Source: Rhizobium sp. BT03 (GTDB taxonomy: Bacteria; Pseudomonadota; Alphaproteobacteria; Rhizobiales; Rhizobiaceae). Taken from it: 64,000 nt of DNA. Positions 10,877 through 18,981 of this stretch are shown one piece after another. The translations under genes were made by a program, and so were the position numbers. The stretch lies in the NCBI RefSeq assembly GCF_030053155.1, contig NZ_CP125640.1, positions 1,860,001 through 1,924,000 of the forward strand, in the 5' to 3' direction. The notes beneath the pieces were generated by a model, which worked only from the letters and a program-made list of their open reading frames with translations, was not told the DNA's origin and searched no databases. Every line of letters begins with the position of its first letter. The first letter of the stretch is position 1.

Positions 10877-12166
10877 ATGACCGATTTTTACAAACTTGTT
10901 CCCAATGCATCGGCAGGCCGTTTCGACGGCATCGACAGGCCGTACTCGGCCGCTGACGTGCAGCGGCTCAGGGGCTCGGTGGCGCTCACCCATACGCTGG
11001 CCGAAATGGGGGCGGACCGGTTGTGGCGGCTCTTACACCAGGAGGATTTCGTCAATGCGCTCGGCGCGCTTTCCGGCAACCAGGCCATGCAGATGGTGCG
11101 CGCCGGGCTGAAGGCGATCTATCTCTCCGGCTGGCAGGTGGCGGCCGACGCCAATACGGCATCGGCGATGTATCCCGACCAGTCGCTTTACCCCGCCAAT
11201 GCCGGGCCGGAGCTTGCCAAGCGCATCAACCGCACGCTGCAGCGCGCCGATCAGATCGAAACGTCAGAGGGCCAGGGGCTTGCCGTCGACACCTGGTTCG
11301 CGCCGATCGTCGCCGATGCCGAAGCCGGCTTCGGCGGGCCGCTCAACGCCTTCGAGATCATGAAGGCCTATATCGAGGCGGGTGCGGCCGGCGTCCATTT
11401 CGAGGATCAGCTCGCCTCGGAGAAGAAATGCGGCCATCTCGGCGGCAAGGTGCTGATCCCGACGGCCGCCCATATCCGCAATCTCGACGCCGCCCGGCTT
11501 GCCGCCGACGTCATGGGTGTTGCGACGCTGGTCATTGCCCGCACCGACGCGGAAGCGGCAAAACTGCTGACATCCGATATCGACGAGCGCGACCAGCCCT
11601 TCGTCGATTATGATGCCGGGCGCACGGTCGAAGGCTTCTATCAGGTCAGGAATGGCATCGAGCCCTGCATCGCCCGGGCTGTGGCCTATGCGCCGCATTG
11701 CGATCTCATCTGGTGCGAGACCTCGAAGCCGGATCTCGATCAGGCGCGCCGTTTTGCCGAGGGCGTGCACAAGGTCTACCCCGGCAAGCTGCTCGCCTAT
11801 AATTGCTCGCCGTCCTTCAATTGGAAGAAAAACCTCGACGAGGCGACGATCGCAAAGTTCCAGCGCGAGCTCGGCGCGATGGGCTATAAGTTCCAGTTCA
11901 TCACGCTCGCCGGCTTCCACCAGCTGAACTACGGCATGTACGAACTGGCGCGCGGCTACAAGCAGCGGCAGATGTCGGCCTATTCCGAGCTGCAGCAGGC
12001 GGAATTCGACGCCGAGGTCAACGGCTACACCGCCACCAAACATCAGCGCGAGGTCGGCACCGGCTATTTCGACGCCGTGTCGCTCGCCATCACCGGCGGC
12101 CGCTCGTCGACCACGGCGATGCACGATTCAACCGAACATGCGCAGTTCAAACCGGCTGCGGAATAA
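10877..12166 (+). CDS. aceA: Isocitrate lyase
   Basis: A 429-residue isocitrate lyase, the first enzyme of the glyoxylate bypass, cleaving isocitrate to succinate and glyoxylate during growth on acetate or fatty acids. The catalytic signature KKCGH is present at about residues 183-187 (Cys185 being the general acid/base), in a context [17 protein letters not shown] that is standard for the family. I chose ATG 10877 because GAGGAGATC precedes it; upstream in-frame codons lack such a site. The divergent RamB/ScfR-type regulator probably controls it. No malate synthase gene is nearby. Confidence 0.95.
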   Translation: MTDFYKLVPNASAGRFDGIDRPYSAADVQRLRGSVALTHTLAEMGADRLWRLLHQEDFVNALGALSGNQAMQMVRAGLKAIYLSGWQVAADANTASAMYPDQSLYPANAGPELAKRINRTLQRADQIETSEGQGLAVDTWFAPIVADAEAGFGGPLNAFEIMKAYIEAGAAGVHFEDQLASEKKCGHLGGKVLIPTAAHIRNLDAARLAADVMGVATLVIARTDAEAAKLLTSDIDERDQPFVDYDAGRTVEGFYQVRNGIEPCIARAVAYAPHCDLIWCETSKPDLDQARRFAEGVHKVYPGKLLAYNCSPSFNWKKNLDEATIAKFQRELGAMGYKFQFITLAGFHQLNYGMYELARGYKQRQMSAYSELQQAEFDAEVNGYTATKHQREVGTGYFDAVSLAITGGRSSTTAMHDSTEHAQFKPAAE

Positions 12167-12187
12167 CCTGAAGAGGAGGAGAAGACC

Positions 12188-12424
12188 ATGGCATCCATTT
12201 CACGCGTCCGGGAACGGGCCGAGGAGCAGTCGACCAGCATGAGCGAGGATCAGCAGACGACGATCCGCATGCTCGCCAACGACCTGCATCGGCTGAACCA
12301 ATCGGTCATGAAAGCCGTCGAGGCCGGCGTCTCGGTCGAGCTGGTGCGCTCGGCCCGCCATCACGGCGGCGACGGCAACTGGGGCGACCTGCTGATCCCC
12401 GTCGTTGTCACCAACCGGCATTGA
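12188..12424 (+). CDS. Small conserved-looking protein downstream of aceA
   Basis: A 78-residue protein starting 21 bases after the aceA stop codon with a strong ribosome site (GAGGAGGAGAAG) before ATG 12188, so it is probably co-transcribed with isocitrate lyase. The middle (MRLANDLHRLNQ-like region, residues 25-50) should form an amphipathic helix, and the C-terminus contains a distinctive RHHGGDGNWGDLLIPVVV stretch. No membrane segment or signal peptide is evident. I do not recognise the family; a role linked to the glyoxylate bypass is only suggested by position. Confidence 0.7.
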   Translation: MASISRVRERAEEQSTSMSEDQQTTIRMLANDLHRLNQSVMKAVEAGVSVELVRSARHHGGDGNWGDLLIPVVVTNRH

Positions 12425-12430
12425 AGAGAA

Positions 12431-12460
12431 CGCCCGCGCATCCTAAGAAATGCGCGGGCG
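12431..12460. terminator. Bidirectional terminator between aceA unit and LysR gene
   Basis: CGCCCGCGCAT at 12431-12441 is the exact reverse complement of ATGCGCGGGCG at 12450-12460. It begins 6 bases after the small gene stop codon and lies between convergent genes. Confidence 0.65.
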
Positions 12461-12473
12461 CTTCATCGTAATT

Positions 12474-13343
12474 TCAGCCGCGGCTCGGCCGTTTTCCGGC
12501 AAAGAGATCGGCATAACTTCTGATCAGCTTGGTCATGCGGTCGGCGACGGTGCGGATCTCCGGGCGATGGCGGTCCTCGGCATTCATGACGATCCATTGC
12601 GCGTGGCGCAATTCCGGGAGCTCGCCGCCAAGGCGCTGCAAATCGGGATGGAGATCGCCGACGAAACAGGGAAGCACGGCCTTGCCGGCGCCGGCGCGCA
12701 CCAGATCCGGCAGCGACCGCGGCCGGTTGACGGTGGCGACGATATTCGTTGCGGCATGGGCATGCGGCCAGCGCAGATAGGCCGATATCGCCTCCTCCTC
12801 GGCAACCGCAATCCAGCGTTCATCCGTCTCGGCGGCGTTGCGTCTGATATAACAGGCATAGGCCACCTCGCCGAGCCGGCGGGCGGCAAGATTGGCCTCC
12901 TCAGGCTCGAAGGCGCGAATGCCGATATCGCTCTCGCGGTAGGCAAGGCTCGCCCGCGCCTCGCCGATGGTCAGCGAAATGGCAAAGCCATCGCCCGGCA
13001 TGCGGATGGCGGCGAAATTCTCCGTCAGCAGCCAGGCGACCCAGGTGCCGGCGGTAATCCTGACGGTCGTACCGCCCTCGCCCGATTGCCGCCACGCCTC
13101 CACCTTGCGGGCAGCGGCCTCCATCTCCTGCAGGTGATCGAGCAGCGCCTGGCCGTCCTGCGTCAGGCGGTAGCCGGTCTGGCTGCGCGAAAACAAGGCG
13201 CGGCCGACCTCCTGTTCGAGATCGAGCATGCGCCGACCGACGGTCGCGGGGCTGAGCCCGCTTGCCGTGCTTGCCCCCGTCAGGCCGCCGAGGCGGGCGA
13301 CCTGCAGGAAAAGTTGGTAGGAATCCCAATTTGCATTTTTCAT
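12474..13343 (-). CDS. LysR-family transcriptional regulator
   Basis: A 289-residue LTTR. The winged helix-turn-helix occupies residues 1-65 (DSYQLFLQVARLGGLTGAS, then GLSPATVGRRMLDLEQEVG), followed by the linker helix and a periplasmic-binding-protein-like effector domain with the typical ITAGTWVAWLL first strand near residue 95. The divergent neighbour is only a small hypothetical ORF, so no target can be named with confidence. ATG at 13343. The protein resembles LTTRs of the type that regulate single neighbouring enzymes; effector unknown. Confidence 0.88.
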   Translation of the reverse strand: MKNANWDSYQLFLQVARLGGLTGASTASGLSPATVGRRMLDLEQEVGRALFSRSQTGYRLTQDGQALLDHLQEMEAAARKVEAWRQSGEGGTTVRITAGTWVAWLLTENFAAIRMPGDGFAISLTIGEARASLAYRESDIGIRAFEPEEANLAARRLGEVAYACYIRRNAAETDERWIAVAEEEAISAYLRWPHAHAATNIVATVNRPRSLPDLVRAGAGKAVLPCFVGDLHPDLQRLGGELPELRHAQWIVMNAEDRHRPEIRTVADRMTKLIRSYADLFAGKRPSRG

Positions 13344-13432
13344 GGATGAAAAACATAGCGGGATTTTCCCTGTTTATGAAGAGATATTCGATGCCTAAAT
13401 CAGGAGATGTCTTCTACAGAAAGGACATCGCC

Positions 13433-13669
13433 ATGATCGACTTGATCACCATCGCAGGCACCCAGGGATATCGGCACACTTGTAAGCCGGGCAGAAGCAA
13501 GAGCGACGAGGATCGCTTCTATGCCGAGTTCGGAGACAACGGCCTCGTCAACTTCGCCGCCTGGCTGACCTCGCTTGATCTCAATCTCAGACTACGCCGC
13601 AAGGCTGCGGCGCAATCCGGCGGCAGCTGCGGCTGCGCACCTCAGGCGACCTTCCTCGTCGCGAGGTGA
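13433..13669 (+). CDS. Small hypothetical protein
   Basis: A 78-residue ORF divergent from the LysR gene. ATG 13433 is preceded by AAAGGAC at a good distance; an upstream in-frame ATG at 13391 would add 14 residues. The N-terminal half (DLITIAGTQGYRHTCKPGRS) is followed by an acidic and aromatic section, and a Cys-Gly-Cys occurs near the C-terminus (GGSCGCAPQ). The last 28 bases overlap the end of the convergent chemotaxis-receptor gene. No family recognised; the 3' end could be fortuitous reading of GC-rich sequence. Confidence 0.45.
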   Translation: MIDLITIAGTQGYRHTCKPGRSKSDEDRFYAEFGDNGLVNFAAWLTSLDLNLRLRRKAAAQSGGSCGCAPQATFLVAR

Positions 13670-15489
13670 GCGGCCGCGGGCTCCGCGACAATGCGGAAGC
13701 GCTCGATCAGGGCCATCAGCGTATCGGCTTCGCCGGCAAGCAGGCGGCTTGCCTGCGTCGTCTCGGCCACCATCGAGGCGTTCTTCTGGGTCATCTGGTC
13801 CATGGCGTTCACCGAACCGTTGACCTCCTGAAGTGCTGCCGACTGATCGCGGCTTGCGGTGGCGATGGTCTCGACATGGCCGCTGATCGCGATGATCTCA
13901 TGGCTGATCGCGGCAAGGACGCTGCCGGTCTTCTGCACCAGTTCGGAGCCCACCGTCACCTCGCGGCTGGATGTCTCGATCAGCGACTTGATTTCGCGCG
14001 CCGCATCGGCCGAACGCTGGGCGAGCTCGCGGACCTCCTGGGCGACGACGGCAAAACCCTTGCCCGCCTCGCCGGCGCGGGCCGCCTCGATGCCGGCGTT
14101 CAGCGCCAGGAGGTTGGTCTGGAAGGCGATATCGTCGATCACCTCGATGATCTGCTCGATCCGCTGCGAAGCCTCTTCGATGCGCTCCATGGCGGCGACG
14201 GCATCGCCGACGACGGCGCCGGAATTGTCGGCCGTCTTCTTGGTCGCGGCCACGACATTGTTGGCTTCGCGCGCGCGCTCGGCGGAAGAGCGAACCGTCA
14301 CGGTGATCTCCTCCACCGCGGCGGCCGTCTCCTCGAGGCTTGCCGCCTGCGCCTCGGTGCGTTTCGACAGCTCGCCAGTGGAAACCGAGACGGCGCCGCT
14401 GTTGCGCTGGATGGTCGAGGCGCTGTCGCGGATGCCGGAGAGCGTATCCTGAAGCCGCAGCAGCGAAGCGTTGAAATCGACACGCAGCTGCTCCAGCCGG
14501 CCGACGAAGGGCGTGCCGATCGTTTCCGAGACATCGCCCTGCGACAGGCGTCCGAGGCCGGCGGCAAGCTGGTTGACGGCAAAATCGATCTGGCTGTCGA
14601 ACGAGCGCTTGTCCGCATCGTTCCTGGCGCGTTCGGCGTCGCTCAAGGCGCGCTGTTCGGCCGCCTGGGTTTCCAGGTCCCGCCTGGCGCGGGCGCTGTC
14701 GCGGAACAGCGCCAAGGCCCGGCCGATATCGCCGAACTCGTTCTTCTTGGCCACGCAGGGGATCGCGCCTTCGAGATCGCCCGAAGAAATCGCGTGAACG
14801 CTCGCGGTCAGCGCCTGCAACGGCTTCACCGACAGGCGGATTGCATAGAAGGCGAGAACGCCGACGATGAGCATGACGACGGCGCCGACACCGAGCACCA
14901 GCATCTGCAGCTCATACATGCGCTGGTAATAGACCTCCATCGGAATGCCGATGAAGAGAATGCCGACATTGGCGTTCGATGCGTTCTTGATCGGGAAATA
15001 ACCGGTCATGAACTTGCGGCCGAAAAGCTCGGCCTGGCCGTAATAGGCTTGCCCCTTGGCGAGAACCGGCTGGGCGGGGTGCTCCGCCACAAGCTTGGTG
15101 CCGACGGCGCGCTCGCCGTTTTCCTTCTTGACGTTGGTGGATATGCGGACGTAGTCGCCGCCCTGTTTCTGGAAGATGGTCGCGACGCCGGCGATCGACT
15201 GCGCAGTGCGGTCGACCAGCGAATGATCGGCAAGGGCGGGGATGGCGTCTTCCGTGACGGTTGCGAGCTGGTTGTCCTTCAGCTCGACCTTTGCCGCCGG
15301 ATCGGCCGCGCCATAGAGCACGGCCATGGCGCGGGTGGCATCCCTGGCGTCGGCAACCGCGCCGTCCATGACATGGCGGCTCAGATTGTAATAGGTCACG
15401 CCGACAATGGCAGCGGTGCTGACCGTCAGCAGGCACAGCGTGATCGCAACGATCTGGCGGACGATCGACGTAGAGAAAAGGCGCAGCAT
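13642..15489 (-). CDS. Methyl-accepting chemotaxis protein with Cache-type sensor
   Basis: A 615-residue chemoreceptor. One membrane helix lies at about residues 10-30 and a second at about 195-220, enclosing a periplasmic sensor of roughly 165 residues whose features (YVRISTNVKK, MTGYFPIKNASNANVGILF) resemble Cache_3-Cache_2 domains that bind small organic ligands. HAMP follows, then the cytoplasmic signalling domain with the hairpin-tip sequence GIEAARAGEAGKGFAVVA that docks CheA/CheW. The end (AAHLATRKVA) has no CheR/CheB docking pentapeptide. ATG 15489 is preceded by GCCGGGGG; an earlier in-frame codon at 15513 is less likely. Confidence 0.92.
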   Translation of the reverse strand: MLRLFSTSIVRQIVAITLCLLTVSTAAIVGVTYYNLSRHVMDGAVADARDATRAMAVLYGAADPAAKVELKDNQLATVTEDAIPALADHSLVDRTAQSIAGVATIFQKQGGDYVRISTNVKKENGERAVGTKLVAEHPAQPVLAKGQAYYGQAELFGRKFMTGYFPIKNASNANVGILFIGIPMEVYYQRMYELQMLVLGVGAVVMLIVGVLAFYAIRLSVKPLQALTASVHAISSGDLEGAIPCVAKKNEFGDIGRALALFRDSARARRDLETQAAEQRALSDAERARNDADKRSFDSQIDFAVNQLAAGLGRLSQGDVSETIGTPFVGRLEQLRVDFNASLLRLQDTLSGIRDSASTIQRNSGAVSVSTGELSKRTEAQAASLEETAAAVEEITVTVRSSAERAREANNVVAATKKTADNSGAVVGDAVAAMERIEEASQRIEQIIEVIDDIAFQTNLLALNAGIEAARAGEAGKGFAVVAQEVRELAQRSADAAREIKSLIETSSREVTVGSELVQKTGSVLAAISHEIIAISGHVETIATASRDQSAALQEVNGSVNAMDQMTQKNASMVAETTQASRLLAGEADTLMALIERFRIVAEPAAAHLATRKVA

Positions 15490-15570
15490 CAAAACCCCCG
15501 GCAGACAAACCAAGGCTAAATTAGAGGAAAAGCGTTAAGGAAAATTTTCCGTAAATCAGCGCCGAAAGCT

Positions 15571-15708
15571 GCCCCTCACCCTAACCCTCTCCCCGTAAAA
15601 CGGGGAGAGGGGACGTGCCTTGCGAGGGCTTGACGAGGAACGGAGAGGTGCGGCGACTCACCTTCTCCCCGCGCGCGGGGAGAAGGTGCCGGCAGGCGGA
15701 TGAGGGGC
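15571..15708. repeat. RIME-type intergenic mosaic element
   Basis: The element opens with GCCCCTCACCCTAACCCTC, contains two hairpins (CTCTCCCCG...CGGGGAGAG and CTTCTCCCC...GGGGAGAAG) and ends with GGCGGATGAGGGGC, which mirrors the opening. This sequence signature is that of the rhizobial intergenic mosaic elements found in many copies across Rhizobium, Agrobacterium and relatives. It fills most of the gap between the two receptor genes. Confidence 0.88.
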
Positions 15709-15751
15709 AGGCGGCATACTCCTGAGCCGGATGTCCACGACCCGGACAGCA

Positions 15752-15781
15752 AAAGAAACGACCCCGAAAGTCCGGGGCCGT
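15752..15781 (-). terminator. Terminator of the second chemoreceptor gene
   Basis: On the minus strand CGGCCCCG, a short loop and CGGGGTCG are followed by TTTCTTTT, starting about 27 bases after the stop codon at 15808. The stem has one mismatch-type pair but a good U tail. Confidence 0.7.
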
Positions 15782-15807
15782 TCGAATAAGACATGGTCGA
15801 TGGACAA

Positions 15808-18339
15808 TCAGGCGGCGCGGTAGACCGGCGCGGAGGACGCTTCGCCGTCGATCTTGAACTGCTGGATCAGCCTGCGCAGGGAATCGGCCTCGTCGGCCAG
15901 TTCGCGGCTGGCGGCGGTCGTCTCCTCGACCATGGCGGCATTCTGCTGCGTCATCTGGTCCATCTGATTGACCGTCGCATTGACGCTCTGCAGCGCATTG
16001 GACTGGTCGTGGCTGGCGCGGGCGATCATCTCGACATGCTGGCTGATCGTGACGATCTGGGCGCTGATCTTGGCAAGCACCGTGCCGGTCTCCTGGACGA
16101 ATTGCGAGCCGGAGCTGACCTCGTTGGTCGACTTGTTGATCAGGCCCTTGATTTCCTGCGCCGCGGCTGCGGAGCGCTGGGCCAGTTCGCGGACTTCCAT
16201 CGCCACCACCGCGAAGCCCTTGCCGGCTTCGCCGGCGCGGGCCGCCTCGATGCCGGCGTTCAACGCCAGGAGGTTGGTCTGGAAGGCGATCTCGTCGATG
16301 ACGCCGATGATCTGCTCGATCTGGCGCGAGGCCTCCTCGATGCGGCCCATCGCGTCGATCGCATTGCTGACGACGACGGCGGAATCGTCGGCGCTGCGCT
16401 TGGCCTGGCGGACGATCTGGTCGGCATCCTTGGCGCGTTCGGCCGAGGAGCGGACGGTGACGGTGATCTCATCGACGGCGGCCGCGGTCTCTTCGAGCGA
16501 GGCGGCCTGCTGTTCGGTGCGCTTGGAGAGATCCTCGGCCGACTGGGCCATCTGGTTGCCGTTGCCCTGGATCAGTTCGACATTGTCGCGGATCTGACTC
16601 ATCGTCGCCTGCAGGCGCATCATCGAGCCGTTGAAATCCTGGCGCAGCTGTTCGAGGCGGCCGATGAAGGGCGTTTCGATCGTCGTCGAGATATCGCCCT
16701 GCGACATGCGTTCGAGGCCGGCAGCGAGTGCATTGACGGCGAATTCGATCTGGCGATCCATCTCGCGCTTGTCGGCGTCGTTGCGCTGGCGTTCATGTTC
16801 GGCAGCGGCGCGTTCCTCGTCGCTCTGCTCCTCGATGCGGATCTTGGAGATGGCGTTTTCCTTGAAGATGCCGAGCGCGCGGGCCATGTCGCCGATTTCA
16901 TCGTAGCGCTGCTCGCCGGAAATATTGGTCTCCAGCGCCCCTTCGGCGATGCGGCGCATGGCGGCGGTGATCTGGCTGATCGGGCGCTGCAGCGTCAGCA
17001 CCAGCGCAATGCCGCCGAGGATCGAGAGCAGGATGCCGAGACCGGTGGTCATGACCGAGATGCTGTTTGCCTGGGTGCGCTCGGTGCCGGCCGTCTGCTT
17101 CTGCAGCTCGGCGAAATCGGTGAGCTTCGTCCAGATCTGGTCGAGCTCCTGGCGGGCCGCGGCATAGGCCGTGACGCGTTCGCCGATCGTATCGACGATC
17201 TTCGAGCCGCCGCCGGAGATGGCGTCGAGGGCCGGCTGGATCGCGCCGGAAATGCCTTCGGCAAAGCCCATGCCCTTGGCGCTGGTGGTCAGCACCTGCA
17301 TGTCCTTGCCGAGCGTGCCGGCCTGCTGCTGCAGGCGCACGAGGTTGTCCTTGCTCGAATTGGAGAGGAAGTCCGACAGCACGATCTGCAGCGCATAGAC
17401 GGAATTTTCCAGGCGCCGCGTATCCTGAAGGACGGAGTTGGTCTGGCCGATACGGCCCTCGAGATCGGCGAAACGCTGTGTCGCCTCGCGCATCTTCTGC
17501 GTCGCGGTCAGCTGCGTATAGGTCGAGGTCTGGCGGAAGCGCGAAACGAGACGACCGAGTTCGGTAATGTTCTCATCGGTCGGAGCGGGCATCGCGGCGA
17601 TCGCCTTGATGCTGTCGATGGTCGCTGCCAATGCGTCGATGACGTTCTTCTGGTTGGTCGGAACCGAAATGGCGATCAGCCGCTGCGATTTGACGATCGC
17701 AGGCATCTGTTCGTTGATGTAGGCGATCTTCTCCTGCGGCGTCTGCGGCTTGCTGTAGCCGCTGGCGACGGTGCCGAGGAAGTCGCCGCCCTTCAGCAGA
17801 CGGTCGGCCGTGCGCAGCGTGATGGTGGCGGCGCCCTCGTCCTGCTGAAGCGCGGTCTGCAATTCCTCGGCCTGGTAGGAAACCGTGAAGCGGGTGCTGA
17901 TCAGGCTCTTTTGCGCCGCGTCGATCTGCTGATGCAGCGCCTGCTCCTGTTCATGCAGCGCCCAGAGCTTGTCGACGACGCCCGAAATGTCCTTGGTGCG
18001 GCTCGAAGCTTCTGCAAGGCTATCGCGGCCGGCAGCCTCCTCACCCACCTGATTCAGAGTCGCGTCGAGCACGCCCTGCTGGGTCTTCAGGTCCGTCAGC
18101 AGCTTGTCGCGCGCCTGCTGGCTGGTGATGCGCAGGAAATCGTCCATCGAACCGTAGAGATCCTTGAACCCGCTCAGAGACTGCAGCACGCTGTTGGATA
18201 TTTCCATGCGGCCCTGCAGCAGTCCGGAAGCGTAAAGGCCCGTCAGGCCCACCGCAGAAATGGTGACGACGAAAGGCAGAACGAAGATCAGGACCTTCGT
18301 CTTGATCCTGAAGCGGGAAAGAATCTTGTCAATCAACAT
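15808..18339 (-). CDS. Methyl-accepting chemotaxis protein with long helical sensor
   Basis: An 843-residue chemoreceptor, longer than usual. The first membrane helix is at about residues 15-38 and the second near 430-455. The roughly 390-residue region between them is helical, rich in Gln, Ala and Asp, and has no recognisable Cache fold; helical bimodular-type sensor domains look similar. HAMP and the signalling domain follow, with the same conserved tip (GIEAARAGEAGKGFAVVA) as the neighbouring receptor, so the two genes share a signalling module but differ in sensor. The C-terminus SSAPVYRAA lacks a CheR docking motif. Ligand unknown. Confidence 0.9.
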   Translation of the reverse strand: MLIDKILSRFRIKTKVLIFVLPFVVTISAVGLTGLYASGLLQGRMEISNSVLQSLSGFKDLYGSMDDFLRITSQQARDKLLTDLKTQQGVLDATLNQVGEEAAGRDSLAEASSRTKDISGVVDKLWALHEQEQALHQQIDAAQKSLISTRFTVSYQAEELQTALQQDEGAATITLRTADRLLKGGDFLGTVASGYSKPQTPQEKIAYINEQMPAIVKSQRLIAISVPTNQKNVIDALAATIDSIKAIAAMPAPTDENITELGRLVSRFRQTSTYTQLTATQKMREATQRFADLEGRIGQTNSVLQDTRRLENSVYALQIVLSDFLSNSSKDNLVRLQQQAGTLGKDMQVLTTSAKGMGFAEGISGAIQPALDAISGGGSKIVDTIGERVTAYAAARQELDQIWTKLTDFAELQKQTAGTERTQANSISVMTTGLGILLSILGGIALVLTLQRPISQITAAMRRIAEGALETNISGEQRYDEIGDMARALGIFKENAISKIRIEEQSDEERAAAEHERQRNDADKREMDRQIEFAVNALAAGLERMSQGDISTTIETPFIGRLEQLRQDFNGSMMRLQATMSQIRDNVELIQGNGNQMAQSAEDLSKRTEQQAASLEETAAAVDEITVTVRSSAERAKDADQIVRQAKRSADDSAVVVSNAIDAMGRIEEASRQIEQIIGVIDEIAFQTNLLALNAGIEAARAGEAGKGFAVVAMEVRELAQRSAAAAQEIKGLINKSTNEVSSGSQFVQETGTVLAKISAQIVTISQHVEMIARASHDQSNALQSVNATVNQMDQMTQQNAAMVEETTAASRELADEADSLRRLIQQFKIDGEASSAPVYRAA

Positions 18340-18652
18340 GGCGTTCCGGGCCTTTCATACACCACTCCTCCCGCAGGCGGCCATCTGGCGCCAGCCGGGT
18401 ACACATCGAGCTGTTCTTTAATTTACATTGGGGAACCCGGAAGCCAGGCGGCAGTCATTGCCAGTTCATGTCCAAACAACTTGGAGACGCCCAAATAATC
18501 GCGGGCAATTGTGTCAGATTAGATATTAATTTTCGGATAAGCGGTTGCGGCGGATTGAGCCAAGGCGGTGAAATAGTTGCAATTTTGTAAGCCGTTACGC
18601 CGCGGGGCGGCAGGCGCGTGCGCAAACATTCGTTGCAGGCCTGAAGACAGGC
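18340..18652. other. Non-coding stretch upstream of chemoreceptor gene
   Basis: This 313-base region carries the promoter side of the 843-residue chemoreceptor gene. I find no convincing gene, terminator or repeat in it. Confidence 0.4.
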
Positions 18653-18796
18653 TCAGAGGAAGTGCGAGGCGAGCAGCGCGAGGCTGGCGGCGGAGGCGCC
18701 GGCTGCGAGCATCAGATAACGCAGGGCGACCATGCGGGCGTCGGGCTTTGCCTCGGCGATTGCAATGGCGCGGGCGCGTCGTGTGTTTCCGGTCAT
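18653..18796 (-). CDS. Possible small membrane protein (47 residues)
   Basis: An ATG at 18796 opens a 47-codon frame ending at TGA 18653. The product starts with a basic, hydrophilic part (MTGNTRRARAIAIAEAKPDA) and ends with one hydrophobic helix (VALRYLMLAAGASAASLALL) and ASHFL. GAGG lies eight bases before the ATG. The layout, a positively charged N-terminus and a single C-terminal membrane helix, suits a small inner-membrane protein, but there is no family support and the frame is short. Confidence 0.4.
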   Translation of the reverse strand: MTGNTRRARAIAIAEAKPDARMVALRYLMLAAGASAASLALLASHFL

Positions 18797-18981
18797 GCTC
18801 GAAACCTCACTTCTGTCTGATACAACAATCCAACAAAACGGCTTGCTGGTAAAGCTTATTTAGGAAGAGCTTCGCAGACCGCCAATTGAGACAGGATGGC
18901 GCACCTCTCTTAAGAAGTCTTGAATCGGTATTACTAATATATAGCGCAGCGGTCCCGGGCGACATGCAGAAAACATAAACC

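Noticed and set aside
13666..15519. A 617-codon plus-strand frame opposite the first chemoreceptor gene
   Set aside because: Same explanation; the minus-strand gene has complete receptor domains.
15793..18498. A 901-codon open frame on the plus strand opposite the chemoreceptor gene
   Set aside because: It mirrors the whole receptor gene on the other strand; its composition (Asp/Arg/Leu/Gly-rich, no domain) is typical of antisense frames in GC-rich DNA.
18577..18852. A 91-codon plus-strand frame downstream of the 843-residue receptor gene
   Set aside because: Arg/Cys-rich translation without a pattern; the opposite strand carries the more plausible small membrane protein.
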